Source: Streptomyces viridochromogenes DSM 40736 (GTDB lineage: Bacteria; Actinomycetota; Actinomycetes; Streptomycetales; Streptomycetaceae). Taken from it: a stretch of 64,000 nt of DNA. The stretch's first letter is position 1. The number at the start of each line of letters is the position of its first letter. The stretch lies in assembly GCF_000158955.1 (NCBI RefSeq), contig NZ_GG657757.1, positions 4,234,635-4,298,634 of the forward strand, read 5' to 3'. The translations under genes and the position numbers were made by a program. Shown one piece after another: positions 55,311 to 64,000 of the stretch. The notes beneath the pieces were generated by a model. It had not been told where the DNA came from, did not search any database, and was given only the letters and a program-made list of their open reading frames with translations.

Positions 55311-56510
55311 ATGCCGTCAGCGACCACCACCGCCGCCCGGGCCGCGACCCCCGTGCGGCAGACCCGTACGCCCGCCCCCGGCCTCTTCCTCACCCTGCTC
55401 GCGGTGTGCAGCGCGGTCACCGCCGCCAACATCTACCTCGCCGCACCGCTGCTCTCGCTCATGGCCCGCGACTTCGGCTCGGCCCCCTCGGCCCTCGCCT
55501 GGATCGCCTCGGTCGCCCAGCTCGGCTACGCGGTCGGCCTGCTCTTCTTCGCCCCGCTCGGCGACAGCGCGAACCGGCGCCGGCTGGTCACCGGACTCAC
55601 GCTCGTCACCACGATCGGACTGGCCGCCAGTGCGGCCGCCCCCGGCGCCGCCACCCTCGCGGTCGCCGTCTTCGTCGCCTCGGCCGCGACCGTGATCCCC
55701 CAGCTGCTCGTCCCGCTGGTCGCCGAACGCGCCCCCGCCGAGCGGCGGGCCCGGCATGTCGCGGCCGTCATCGCGGGACTGTTCACCGGCATCGTCGCGG
55801 CCCGGGTGCTGGGCGGTCTGGCCGGTCAGGCCTTCGGCTGGCGGTGGGTGTTCGGGGGCGCGGCCGTGCTCACCCTCGTGCTCGGACTCGCGACCGCCCT
55901 CGTCCTGCCGTCGCAGCGGCGGCGGGAAGGCCCGCTCTTCGCGGGCCTCGTCGCCCTGCCCTCGGTGCTGCGGCACTCGCCCGACCTGTGGCGGGCCTGC
56001 GTGCGGCAGGCCGGGATGTTCGGCGCCTGGAGCGCGCTGTGGACCTCGCTCGCGCTGCTGCTGACCGGCCCGGAGTACGGCCTTTCCACCGCGACCGCCG
56101 GGCTGTTCGGGCTCTTCGGGCTGACGGCGAGCGCGGTGGCGCCGCTGGCCGGCGGGCTCGTGGACCGGTTCGGCGCGGCACGGGTCGTGCGGTCCGCGTA
56201 TCTGCTCGCCGCCGTGTCCGTGCCGCTGTTCTGGCTGGGCGGGCACGTGCTGGGCGCGCTGTTCGCCGCCGCGATCGCGATCCACGCGGCGCTCGTCGCG
56301 TCCCACGTCGCCAACCAGACCCTGGCCCTGACGGCCACGTCCGCCCCGGCCACCGCCAACACCGCCTACGTGGTGGCGGGCTTCGCGGGCGGCGCAACCG
56401 CCTCGGCCCTCGCCGGGTTCGCCTACAGCCACTACGGCTGGGGCGGGGTGTGCGCGGTGGCCGGGGTGTGGCTGGTGCTGGGGTGGGGGCTGACCGCCGT
56501 GCGCCGGTGA
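55311..56510 (+). CDS. MFS transporter (12 helices)
   Basis: 399 residues from ATG 55311, with AAGGAG 14 bases upstream. The first helix carries LLAVCSAVTAANIYLAAPLLSLMARDFGSAPSALAWIASVAQLGYAVGLLFFAPLGDSANRRRL, with the A-motif-like GDSANRR after helix 2. GIVAARVLGGLAGQAFGWRWVF is the motif-C region. The family exports drugs or metabolites; substrate unknown. Probably regulated by the divergent TetR. Confidence 0.9.
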   Translation: MPSATTTAARAATPVRQTRTPAPGLFLTLLAVCSAVTAANIYLAAPLLSLMARDFGSAPSALAWIASVAQLGYAVGLLFFAPLGDSANRRRLVTGLTLVTTIGLAASAAAPGAATLAVAVFVASAATVIPQLLVPLVAERAPAERRARHVAAVIAGLFTGIVAARVLGGLAGQAFGWRWVFGGAAVLTLVLGLATALVLPSQRRREGPLFAGLVALPSVLRHSPDLWRACVRQAGMFGAWSALWTSLALLLTGPEYGLSTATAGLFGLFGLTASAVAPLAGGLVDRFGAARVVRSAYLLAAVSVPLFWLGGHVLGALFAAAIAIHAALVASHVANQTLALTATSAPATANTAYVVAGFAGGATASALAGFAYSHYGWGGVCAVAGVWLVLGWGLTAVRR

Positions 56511-56541
56511 AGGCCAGGCCACCGGAGGGGCCGCTCGGGCG

Positions 56542-57429
56542 TCAGGACGGCTGGGGAGGCAGCTGGCGCGGCACTTCGGAGGAAGCCGAGCTGCGCTCGC
56601 CGATCGCGAACGTGGACGAGTCGACCGACCCGATGTGGATGCCGGCCTGGGGCGGCTCCGGCCTGGTGAGGAAGTCCCGCAGGGTGCGGCCCACAGGGGC
56701 GATGTGCGGGGCGACGCTGATCAGGAGGGCGACGCCGAGCACCACGGCGGCCAGCTGCCCGACATAGCCGAGCAGGGCGGCCAGGGGCGGGACGGTGAAC
56801 GTCAGGAACGCCAGCGCGAAGAAGGTGGGGACGTGTTCCCGGTCTTCCTTCCTGCGGGCGGCCGTGCGTTCATGGAAGTCGACGTCCCCCTCCTCGTTGT
56901 GATCCACGACCTCCCAGCCGGTGATGTCCCGGGCGGCGACGGAGAGCCGCAGCGTCACCGACCGGCCCCGCTCGAGATGGCCGATGACGAAAACGGCTTC
57001 GCTCGCGTCCTGCTCGAGATCCCGGCGCCTGGACACCCCCATCTCACGCTCGGGCTGCGAGGTCGGCACCGCTTCGATGACCTGTGCGCCGCGCGGGAAG
57101 CAGAAGCGCAGTCGCTCGTTCTTGACGACCCGGTTGCCGCTGTTCTCGACCCGGAACTCGACCGAACTCAGGCCCTCGATGGGGTAGTCGTTGTAGCTCA
57201 GCCGGAGCAGGCGGCGAAGCGTGTCGTCCGTGGACACCATGGCGTTGTGGACCTCGGCGTCCCAGGAGAGCCGCTTGGTCGGTTCGCGGCGGAGCTTCAT
57301 GCGCTCGATGGCGACGGTTCCCAGGATGCCGAGGATCACGCCCACGACGGCGACGACGAGGTTCTGCTGGAACTCGGACAGCACACCTTCGGCCGCCGTC
57401 ACCACGGCAAGAGCCGCACCCAACTGCAT
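56542..57429 (-). CDS. membrane protein of unknown family
   Basis: 295 residues. A helix at ~20-42 (FQQNLVVAVVGVILGILGTVAIERM) is followed by a ~170-residue cytoplasmic beta-rich part (LSSVEFRVENSGNRVVKNERLRFCFPRGAQVIEAVPTSQPEREMG, RGRSVTLRLSVAARDITGWEVVDHN). Two adjacent helices (~215-255) and a C-terminal tail close it. No family recognised; the beta-rich part resembles immunoglobulin-like folds. ATG 57429 preceded by GGGGGACG. Confidence 0.6.
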   Translation of the reverse strand: MQLGAALAVVTAAEGVLSEFQQNLVVAVVGVILGILGTVAIERMKLRREPTKRLSWDAEVHNAMVSTDDTLRRLLRLSYNDYPIEGLSSVEFRVENSGNRVVKNERLRFCFPRGAQVIEAVPTSQPEREMGVSRRRDLEQDASEAVFVIGHLERGRSVTLRLSVAARDITGWEVVDHNEEGDVDFHERTAARRKEDREHVPTFFALAFLTFTVPPLAALLGYVGQLAAVVLGVALLISVAPHIAPVGRTLRDFLTRPEPPQAGIHIGSVDSSTFAIGERSSASSEVPRQLPPQPS

Positions 57430-57526
57430 GACCGTCCCCCGTCCCCGGCCCGGCGCCCGGTCCCTCAATCCAACCAGACGCGACGGGTCGAGGCAGGTGA
57501 GTCGTCCGAACGCCGGCCCCGCCGGA

Positions 57527-59185
<1,659 letters not shown>

Positions 59186-59244
59186 GGCGTCCTCCCGGGG
59201 GCGACATTGCCTACGCGGTGGTAAGGGTTGCGCTGATTCTGCGC

Positions 59245-59262
59245 ACATACCGCGCGGTATGT
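59245..59262. promoter_or_regulatory. perfect 18-bp palindrome upstream of the acyl-CoA synthetase gene
   Basis: ACATACCGCGCGGTATGT is fully self-complementary. Sites of this form are typical operators for TetR-family fatty-acid regulators in actinobacteria. No matching regulator is adjacent. Confidence 0.75.
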
Positions 59263-59332
59263 CACTAGGACCGGGTGATCGATCAGTGCACGTCGGGCGA
59301 CGCGATCGCTCACCGGCAGCCGACACATCCGC

Positions 59333-59893
59333 TCACGTGCGGACAAGTCCCAGCTCAGCGTCCTCGCGGAGCTTGCCCAGCGCGCGGGAGACGGCCGACT
59401 TCACAGTGCCCACCGAGACGCCGAGCACCTCGGCCGTCTGGACCTCGCTGAGGTCCTCGTAGTACCTGAGGACCACCATCGCCCGCTGCCGGGCGGGCAG
59501 CCGCATGATCGCCCGCCACATCGCGTCGCGCAGCGCCTGCTGCTCGGCCGGGTCGTCGGCGCCGACCACCGGCTCCGGCTCGGGCAGCTCGTCGCAGGCG
59601 AACTCGTCGACCTTGCGCTTGCGCCACTGCGAGGTCCGCGTGTTCAGCAGCGCCCGGCGCACATAGCCGTCGAGGGCGCGGTGGTCCTCGATGCGCTCCC
59701 AGGCGACGTACGTCTTGGTGAGTGCGGTCTGCAACAGGTCCTCGGCGTCGCTCTGGTTGCCGGTGAGCGAGCGCGCTGTACGCAGCAGCACCGGCTGACG
59801 GGCCTTGACGTACGACGAGAACGACGGGTAAGGAAGGGTCTGCGCCGCTGGTGCAGCGGCCCTCGACGCGCTGGTGCAGACGAGTGTGGTCAT
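59333..59893 (-). CDS. SigE-family ECF RNA polymerase sigma factor
   Basis: 186 residues. Region 2 is FSSYVKARQPVLLRTARSLTGNQSDAEDLLQTALTKTYVAWERIEDHRALDGYVRRALLNTR, region 4 is MWRAIMRLPARQRAMVVLRYYEDLSEVQTAEVLGVSVGTVKSAVSRALGKLRED, typical of the actinobacterial SigE/M group. No anti-sigma factor gene follows; the neighbours are unrelated lipid genes. A short Ala-rich N-terminal extension precedes region 2. ATG 59893. Confidence 0.9.
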   Translation of the reverse strand: MTTLVCTSASRAAAPAAQTLPYPSFSSYVKARQPVLLRTARSLTGNQSDAEDLLQTALTKTYVAWERIEDHRALDGYVRRALLNTRTSQWRKRKVDEFACDELPEPEPVVGADDPAEQQALRDAMWRAIMRLPARQRAMVVLRYYEDLSEVQTAEVLGVSVGTVKSAVSRALGKLREDAELGLVRT

Positions 59894-60026
59894 GGCTCAA
59901 CGCTATGAGCGGCGCCCCCACCTGCGGATCGGCCGCAGGTCCCGAAGCGGGGTCCCCCTCAGGTTGTAGGGGTAGGGCTTACCGCACCTCCTGTAGGTGG
60001 AGCGGCGGGCCCGGGGTACTGCGGGT

Positions 60027-61199
60027 TCACCCTTGAGGGTCGGCCGTCAGTACGAGACCCGACGTCGGTACGCCGGTCCCCGCCGTCACCAGGACCCGTC
60101 GCGCCCCCGGTATCCGGTTCACCGCCGTGCCCCTGATCTGCCGGACGGCCTCCGCCACCCCGTTCATCCCGTGCAGGTACGCCTCCCCCAGCTGTCCGCC
60201 GTGCGTGTTGAGCGGCAGGCGCCCCTCGGCCACGAAGTCCGCCGCCTCGCCGGGGCCGCAGAAGCCGAACTCCTCCAGCTGCATCAGCACGAACGGGGTG
60301 AAGTGGTCGTAGAGGATCCCCACGTCGATGTCGGCCGGCGCGAGCCCCGACGTCCGCCACAGCTGCCGGGCCACGACCGCGCTCTCGGGCAGGCCGGCCA
60401 GGTCGTCCCGGTAGAAGCTGGTCATCTGCTCCTGCGCGCGGCCCGCGCCCTGGGCGGCCGCCGCGATCACGGCGGGCGGGTGGGGCAGGTCGCGGGCCCG
60501 CTCGGCGGAGGTGACGACGAGCGCCTGGCCGCCGTCCGTCTCCTGGCAGCAGTCCAGCAGCCGCAGCGGCTCAACGATCCAGCGGGACGCGGCGTGGTCG
60601 GCCAGGGTGATGGGCCTGCCGTGGAAGTACGCCGCCGGGTTGGTCGCCGCGTACCCGCGGTCGACGACGGCCACGTGCCCGAAGGCCTCCGGCGTCAGCC
60701 CGTAGGTGTGGAGGTACCGCTGGGCCGCCATCGCCACCCACGAGGCCGGGGTGAGCAGGCCGAACGGCAGCGGCCAGCCGAGTGCCACGCCCTCCGCCGA
60801 CGGCTCCCGGTGCCGCACCCCTGAGCCGAAGCGGCGGCCCGAGCGCTCGTTGAAGGCCCGGTAGCAGACGACGACGTCCGCGACGCCCGCGGCGACCGCC
60901 AGGGCCGCCTGCTGGACGGTGGCGCAGGCCGCGCCGCCGCCGTAGTGGATCCGGGAGAAGAAGGAGAGCTCGCCGATGCCGGCCGCCTGGGCCACGGTGA
61001 TCTCGGGGCTGGTGTCCATGGTGAACGTGACCATGCCGTCCACGTCGGCGGGGGTGAGTCCCGCGTCGTCCAGGGCCGCGCGCACCGCCTCGACGGCCAG
61101 GCGCAGTTCGCTGCGGCCCGAGTCCTTGGAGAACTCGGTGGCCCCGATGCCGGCGATGGCCGCCCGGCCGCCGAGGGTGTCGCGCCGGCGCAGACTCAT
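60027..61199 (-). CDS. lipid-transfer protein/thiolase (SCP2-thiolase type)
   Basis: 390 residues in the thiolase fold: AAIAGIGATEFSKDSGRSELRLAVEAVRAALDDAGLTPADVDGM, GGGAACATVQQAALAVAAGVADVVVCYRAF (active-site Cys in AACAT), DIGILYDHFTPFVLMQLEEFGFC, and LPLNTHGGQLGEAYLHGMNGVAEAVRQIRG. Relatives act in steroid or branched fatty-acid side-chain cleavage with MaoC and OB-fold partners, exactly the genes upstream. Overlaps the MaoC stop by 4 bp. Last gene of a three-gene operon. Confidence 0.9.
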   Translation of the reverse strand: MSLRRRDTLGGRAAIAGIGATEFSKDSGRSELRLAVEAVRAALDDAGLTPADVDGMVTFTMDTSPEITVAQAAGIGELSFFSRIHYGGGAACATVQQAALAVAAGVADVVVCYRAFNERSGRRFGSGVRHREPSAEGVALGWPLPFGLLTPASWVAMAAQRYLHTYGLTPEAFGHVAVVDRGYAATNPAAYFHGRPITLADHAASRWIVEPLRLLDCCQETDGGQALVVTSAERARDLPHPPAVIAAAAQGAGRAQEQMTSFYRDDLAGLPESAVVARQLWRTSGLAPADIDVGILYDHFTPFVLMQLEEFGFCGPGEAADFVAEGRLPLNTHGGQLGEAYLHGMNGVAEAVRQIRGTAVNRIPGARRVLVTAGTGVPTSGLVLTADPQG

Positions 61200-61591
61200 A
61201 CCGGGCCTCCTGCGGGCACGGTGACCGTCACCGTCCCGGTGACGTGCTTGCCGATGCCGTTCGCGCCGACGACCCGGACCGTCGCCGTGTCGCCGTCGAC
61301 CGCCTCGACCGTGCCGGTCAGTACCAGCGTGTCGCCGGGGTGGTTGGGGGCGCCGAGCCGGATGGCCACCCGGCGCAGCACCGCCCGCGGGCCGAAGTGG
61401 TCCGTGATGTACCGGCCGACCAGGCCGTTGGTGGTCAGGATGTTCATGAAGATGTCGGGGGAGCCCTTGTGCCGGGCGTGCTCCGGGTCGTGGTGGACGT
61501 CCTGGTAGTCGCGGGAGGCGATCGCCCCGGCGACGATCAGGGTGCGCGTGACGGGGATCTCCAGGGGCGGGAGGCGGTCACCGACGTTCAT
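61196..61591 (-). CDS. MaoC-like hydratase subunit
   Basis: 131 residues, one hot-dog fold: RTLIVAGAIASRDYQDVHHDPEHARHKGSPDIFMNILTTNGLVGRYITDHFGPRAVLRRVAIRLGAPNHPGDTL. The Asp and His of the R-hydratase motif (A-x-x-S-x-D-x-x-x-x-H-x-D) are present (SRDYQDVHHD). It overlaps both neighbouring genes by 4 bp, so it should be made stoichiometrically with them; probably the partner half of a heterodimeric enoyl-CoA hydratase. Confidence 0.88.
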   Translation of the reverse strand: MNVGDRLPPLEIPVTRTLIVAGAIASRDYQDVHHDPEHARHKGSPDIFMNILTTNGLVGRYITDHFGPRAVLRRVAIRLGAPNHPGDTLVLTGTVEAVDGDTATVRVVGANGIGKHVTGTVTVTVPAGGPV

Positions 61592-62562
61592 TCCGGCACC
61601 CCCTCGAACACCGGCAGCACCAGCTCCTCGTCGTACCGCCGGAACACCGGCAGCACCAGCTCCTCGTCGTACCGCCGGAACTCCAGCCGCACGGGCATGC
61701 CGATCCGGACCTTGTCGTACGGCACGCCGACCACGTTGCTGACGATCCGCACGCCCTCCGCGAGCTCGATCAGCCCGACGGCGTAGGGCGGATCGAAGGC
61801 GGGGAAGGGCGGGTAGTGCATGACGACGTACGAGCAGACCGTGCCCTCGCCGCTCGCCGCCACGGTGTCCCACTGCGCGGAGCCGCAGCTGTTGCAGCCC
61901 GGCAGCCAGGGGAAACGCAGGGTGTGGCAGTCGGTGCAGCGCTGGATCAGCAGCTCGTGGCGGGTCACGCCCTCCCAGAAGCCGGCGTTGTCGCGGTTGA
62001 CGACCGGGCGGGGCCGGCGTTCCCCCGGCTGCCCCGGCCGGCGTGCGGGCGCCGGGCGGGGCCGGCGTGCGGGCGCGTATTTGAGGATGCGGAAGCGGTG
62101 GGTGCCGGCGAGTTCGCCGCCCGCCCTGACGTCGGTGCGGGTGGTGACGAAGTATCCCGTCCCCAGCTTCGTCGTCTTCCGCTCCGACACCGACTCGATG
62201 ACCGAGTCGAAGGTGATCGCGTCCCCGGGGCGCAGGGGGCGGAGGTACTCCTGTTCGCAGTCGGTGGCGACGACGGCGTGGTGGCCCGACTCGTCGAGCA
62301 GGCGCAGCAGTTCGTCGTAGGCCGCGGCGCGTTCCGGGCGGCCGGTGAGGCCTGCCATCGTCCACGCCTGGAGCATCGTGGGCGGAGCGATGGCGTCCGG
62401 TCCGGTGTACGCCGGGTTGGTGTCGCCCATGGCCTCGCACCAGTGCCTGATCATCGGCTCGTTGACGGGGTCCCGGCCGACCCCGGTCTCGGCGGCGGGC
62501 CGGCCCTCGTAGGTCTTCAGCCGCGCCTCGAACTCCTCGTGGACCTCCGGCTCACCACTCAC
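61588..62562 (-). CDS. MaoC-N / OB-fold (DUF35) bifunctional protein with duplicated C-terminus
   Basis: 324 residues from GTG 62562. Residues ~10-160 form a hot-dog MaoC-N domain (IRHWCEAMGDTNPAYT, APPTMLQAWTMAG). Residues ~190-310 hold a zinc ribbon (RCTDCHTLRFPWLPGCNSCGS) and OB fold (VCSYVVMHYPPFPAF). Such proteins bind acyl-CoA or pass it to the thiolase partner. The C-terminus repeats FRRYDEELVLPV twice, owing to a 36-bp DNA duplication. A Pro/Arg-rich linker joins the domains. First gene of the operon. Confidence 0.87.
   Translation of the reverse strand: MSGEPEVHEEFEARLKTYEGRPAAETGVGRDPVNEPMIRHWCEAMGDTNPAYTGPDAIAPPTMLQAWTMAGLTGRPERAAAYDELLRLLDESGHHAVVATDCEQEYLRPLRPGDAITFDSVIESVSERKTTKLGTGYFVTTRTDVRAGGELAGTHRFRILKYAPARRPRPAPARRPGQPGERRPRPVVNRDNAGFWEGVTRHELLIQRCTDCHTLRFPWLPGCNSCGSAQWDTVAASGEGTVCSYVVMHYPPFPAFDPPYAVGLIELAEGVRIVSNVVGVPYDKVRIGMPVRLEFRRYDEELVLPVFRRYDEELVLPVFEGVPE
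61607..61678. repeat. exact 36-bp tandem duplication at the 3' end of the OB-fold gene
   Basis: Units 61607-61642 and 61643-61678 are identical and keep the frame, adding 12 residues to the C-terminus. Confidence 0.9.
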
Positions 62563-62729
62563 GGTTTCTGACTGTCCGTCAGATCGGCTGGTCCGTCAAG
62601 ACGTCGTGGCCCGGGGACGCGAAAACGCCTGTGCGGCGGTACCGGAGTACCGCCGCTCAGACGCTTGTCACCCCACGAAGCACACCCCCACGCACGGCGG
62701 GCCGATGCCGGTGCACCGGCCCGCTCAGC

Positions 62730-63056
62730 TCACCACCACAGCGGGGTGAAGTTGACGGCGGTGTTGTCGTTGCCCTGGTAGACGGCCGCGAACTCCGAGC
62801 CGTTGACCTGGGCGGTGTTGCTCTGGTTCGAGGCGCCCTCGCCGACCGCCTGCTGGTTGGTGGTGGCCACGGTGCCGAAGTTGTCGCCGCCGACGCCGCT
62901 GCCGAGGACACCCGACTCGGCCTCCGTGACGGACGCGATCGATCCGTTGTCCGCGATGGCGCCGTTGTCCGCCGTCGCGACACCGGTGAAGAGGGCGGCT
63001 GCGAGCGGAAGGGCGGAGACGGCCGCGATGACGCGGGCGGTACGGATGCTTGCCAT
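62730..63056 (-). CDS. small secreted Asn/Gln-rich protein
   Basis: 108 residues. A signal peptide (~1-29, SALPLAAALFTGVATADNG) is followed by a 79-residue mature part without cysteines, rich in Asn, Gly, Gln and Thr: NNQQAV-like TTNQQAVGEGASNQSNTAQVNGSEFAAVYQGNDNTAVNFTPLWW. The NQxN...Q.N.A...Q spacing resembles curlin-type amyloid repeats, so surface assembly is possible. GGAGGG precedes ATG 63056 by 7 bases. The family is unknown; it is not a chaplin or rodlin. Confidence 0.65.
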   Translation of the reverse strand: MASIRTARVIAAVSALPLAAALFTGVATADNGAIADNGSIASVTEAESGVLGSGVGGDNFGTVATTNQQAVGEGASNQSNTAQVNGSEFAAVYQGNDNTAVNFTPLWW

Positions 63057-63368
63057 GTGTTGTCCCTCCAGGACTGCAGATCAAGATCAAGTACTGCTGC
63101 CACCAGGGAGGTTGGCCGGCCGCCCTGGTCCGTTGCTCGACGTCGCGAGTCCAGAGTTGCCCGGCGGACCGGCGGCGAACCACACCGGAAGCCGCTATTC
63201 GCACGCAAGCGTGATGACAAGTCGATAAACCCCTTCACGCCATTTCCGCCCCCGATGGGGACACAAGGGGCGGTTCACATCCAAGCGCCACAAGGGGTGA
63301 AGCGTTCCGGCACTTTTCCCCTGGAACCCTCCCGCCCGGCGGGTCACACCCGTTCCCTCTTTCTTTTT

Positions 63369-63384
63369 TCGAACGCACGTACGA
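63369..63384 (+). promoter_or_regulatory. LexA-type SOS box candidate
   Basis: TCGAACGCACGTACGA matches the actinobacterial/Gram-positive SOS box CGAAC-N4-GTTCG with one mismatch. It lies 10 bp before the primase-polymerase start codon in an AT-rich patch, an unusual position that would block transcription near the start. Confidence 0.6.
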
Positions 63385-63394
63385 AAATGGCGTC

Positions 63395-64000
63395 ATGGCC
63401 ACCACCGACCGGCAGGCCACGACGCTGGCCCTCGCACACGCCCTGTCAGCCGCCGAACGCGGACTGGCCGTCATCCCCCTGTCCCGCACCAAGCTCCCGG
63501 CACTGCGCTCCCCGCACCGCGACGCCCCCGTCCCCGCCCCCTGCCACGGCGAGTGCGGCCGCCTCGGCCACGGGGTCCACGACGCCTCCAGCGACCCCGC
63601 CCGCATCCGCGAACTGTTCGCCGCCGCACCCTGGGCGACCGGGTACGGCATCGCCTGCGGACTGCCCCCGCACCATCTGATCGGCCTCGACCTGGACGTG
63701 AAGACCGGCACGGACTCCTCGGCCGCCCTGCGCGAGCTGGCCCTGCGGCACCTGTTCACCATTCCGCCGACCGTGGTCATCGTGACCCCGTCCGGCGGAC
63801 GGCACCTCTGGCTGAGCGGCCCGTCCGAGGTGGTCGTCCCCAACTCGGCGGGCCGGCTCGCCCCCGGCATCGACATCCGGGGCGCCGGCGGCTACCTCGT
63901 CGGGCCCGGCTCCCGCACCGGCCAGGGCGTGTACGCCGCGGCCCCGGGAACCGCCCACCTGGCTCCCGCCCCCTGCCCCCGCTCCCTCCTGCGCCTGCTG
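63395..64000 (+). CDS. bifunctional DNA primase/polymerase N-terminal domain protein, C-terminus outside window
   Basis: From ATG 63395 the frame is open to the right edge (202 codons visible). The archaeo-eukaryotic-type Prim-Pol fold shows ALSAAERGLAVIPLSRTKLPAL, CHGECGRLGHGVHDASSDPARIRELFAAAPWATGYGIACGLPPHHLIGLDLDVKTG (metal-binding DLDV), VVIVTPSGGRHLWLSGP and DIRGAGGYLVGPGSRTGQGVY. Such proteins occur in plasmids, phages and many Streptomyces chromosomes. DNA-damage control is suggested by the upstream SOS-box candidate. Confidence 0.88.
   Translation, partial: MATTDRQATTLALAHALSAAERGLAVIPLSRTKLPALRSPHRDAPVPAPCHGECGRLGHGVHDASSDPARIRELFAAAPWATGYGIACGLPPHHLIGLDLDVKTGTDSSAALRELALRHLFTIPPTVVIVTPSGGRHLWLSGPSEVVVPNSAGRLAPGIDIRGAGGYLVGPGSRTGQGVYAAAPGTAHLAPAPCPRSLLRLL

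Overview
The window is a piece of an actinomycete chromosome, almost certainly Streptomyces. It has very high GC with strong G/C third positions, tRNA genes without encoded CCA, and the block upp - tadA-associated gene - tadA - tRNA-Ser - Dabb - sigF - sigN. It also carries a secreted SSI-type protease inhibitor, ANTAR/GAF and STAS regulators, an F420-type PPOX protein, a CopC-CopD fusion and a SpoIIE/PAS/GAF phosphatase. The species cannot be read from the sequence alone.

Left end (1-4.9 kb) is an integration hotspot with lower GC. A partial gene running off the left edge joins an HD-type domain to an HSP90/HtpG-like ATPase, and a three-helix membrane protein lies directly upstream of it in the same operon. 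Next come a frameshifted Imm53-type immunity gene, a 3' fragment of tRNA-Ser(GGA) with a hairpin, and the last ~31 codons of a tyrosine recombinase. A FUSC membrane protein follows, then a second copy of the tRNA-CCA/hairpin sequence. The layout points to one or more integrated elements whose right ends lie here. The HD-HSP90 plus membrane-protein pair is the best candidate for an undescribed conflict or stress system.

4.9-25.8 kb is mostly chromosomal core and sensing genes: a second three-helix membrane protein; an 11-residue-repeat protein with its small partner; a CdnL-like small protein; a LapA-like protein; a P-loop NTPase paired with a membrane-anchored extracellular ligand-binding protein; a pyrimidine-dimer-glycosylase-like protein; a large PAS-PAS-GAF-PP2C-ATPase regulator; a DUF72 protein; CopC-CopD; a cupin; an HhH-GPD glycosylase; a HerA-like ATPase; a LytR_C protein; upp; and tadA with its partner.

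25.8-36.8 kb holds tRNA-Ser(CGA), two consecutive stress/sporulation sigma factors (sigF, sigN), and a MarR-controlled operon. In that operon a 14-helix MFS pump is fused to three carboxypeptidase-regulatory-like beta domains, and the next gene carries a fourth such domain fused to YceI. Two GAF-ANTAR regulators, a STAS protein, a PPOX protein and a TetR repressor follow. 36.8-44.5 kb has a second MFS pump with an operator at its start codon, and a four-gene operon (response regulator, histidine kinase, GT2-GtrA, GT39) for lipid-linked sugar transfer at the membrane.

44.6-64 kb contains DUF2797 and HGxxPAAW proteins, a MarR regulator, an aquaglyceroporin, tRNA-Arg(ACG) (the predicted TadA substrate), tRNA-Ser(GCT), the SSI inhibitor, and a ~5 kb hybrid sensor gene broken by one extra C. 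A divergent TetR/MFS pair with operators, an acyl-CoA synthetase under an 18-bp palindrome, a SigE-family sigma factor, and a three-gene thiolase/MaoC/OB-fold lipid operon follow. The window ends with a small secreted Asn/Gln-rich protein and a primase-polymerase gene running off the right edge behind a LexA-like SOS box.
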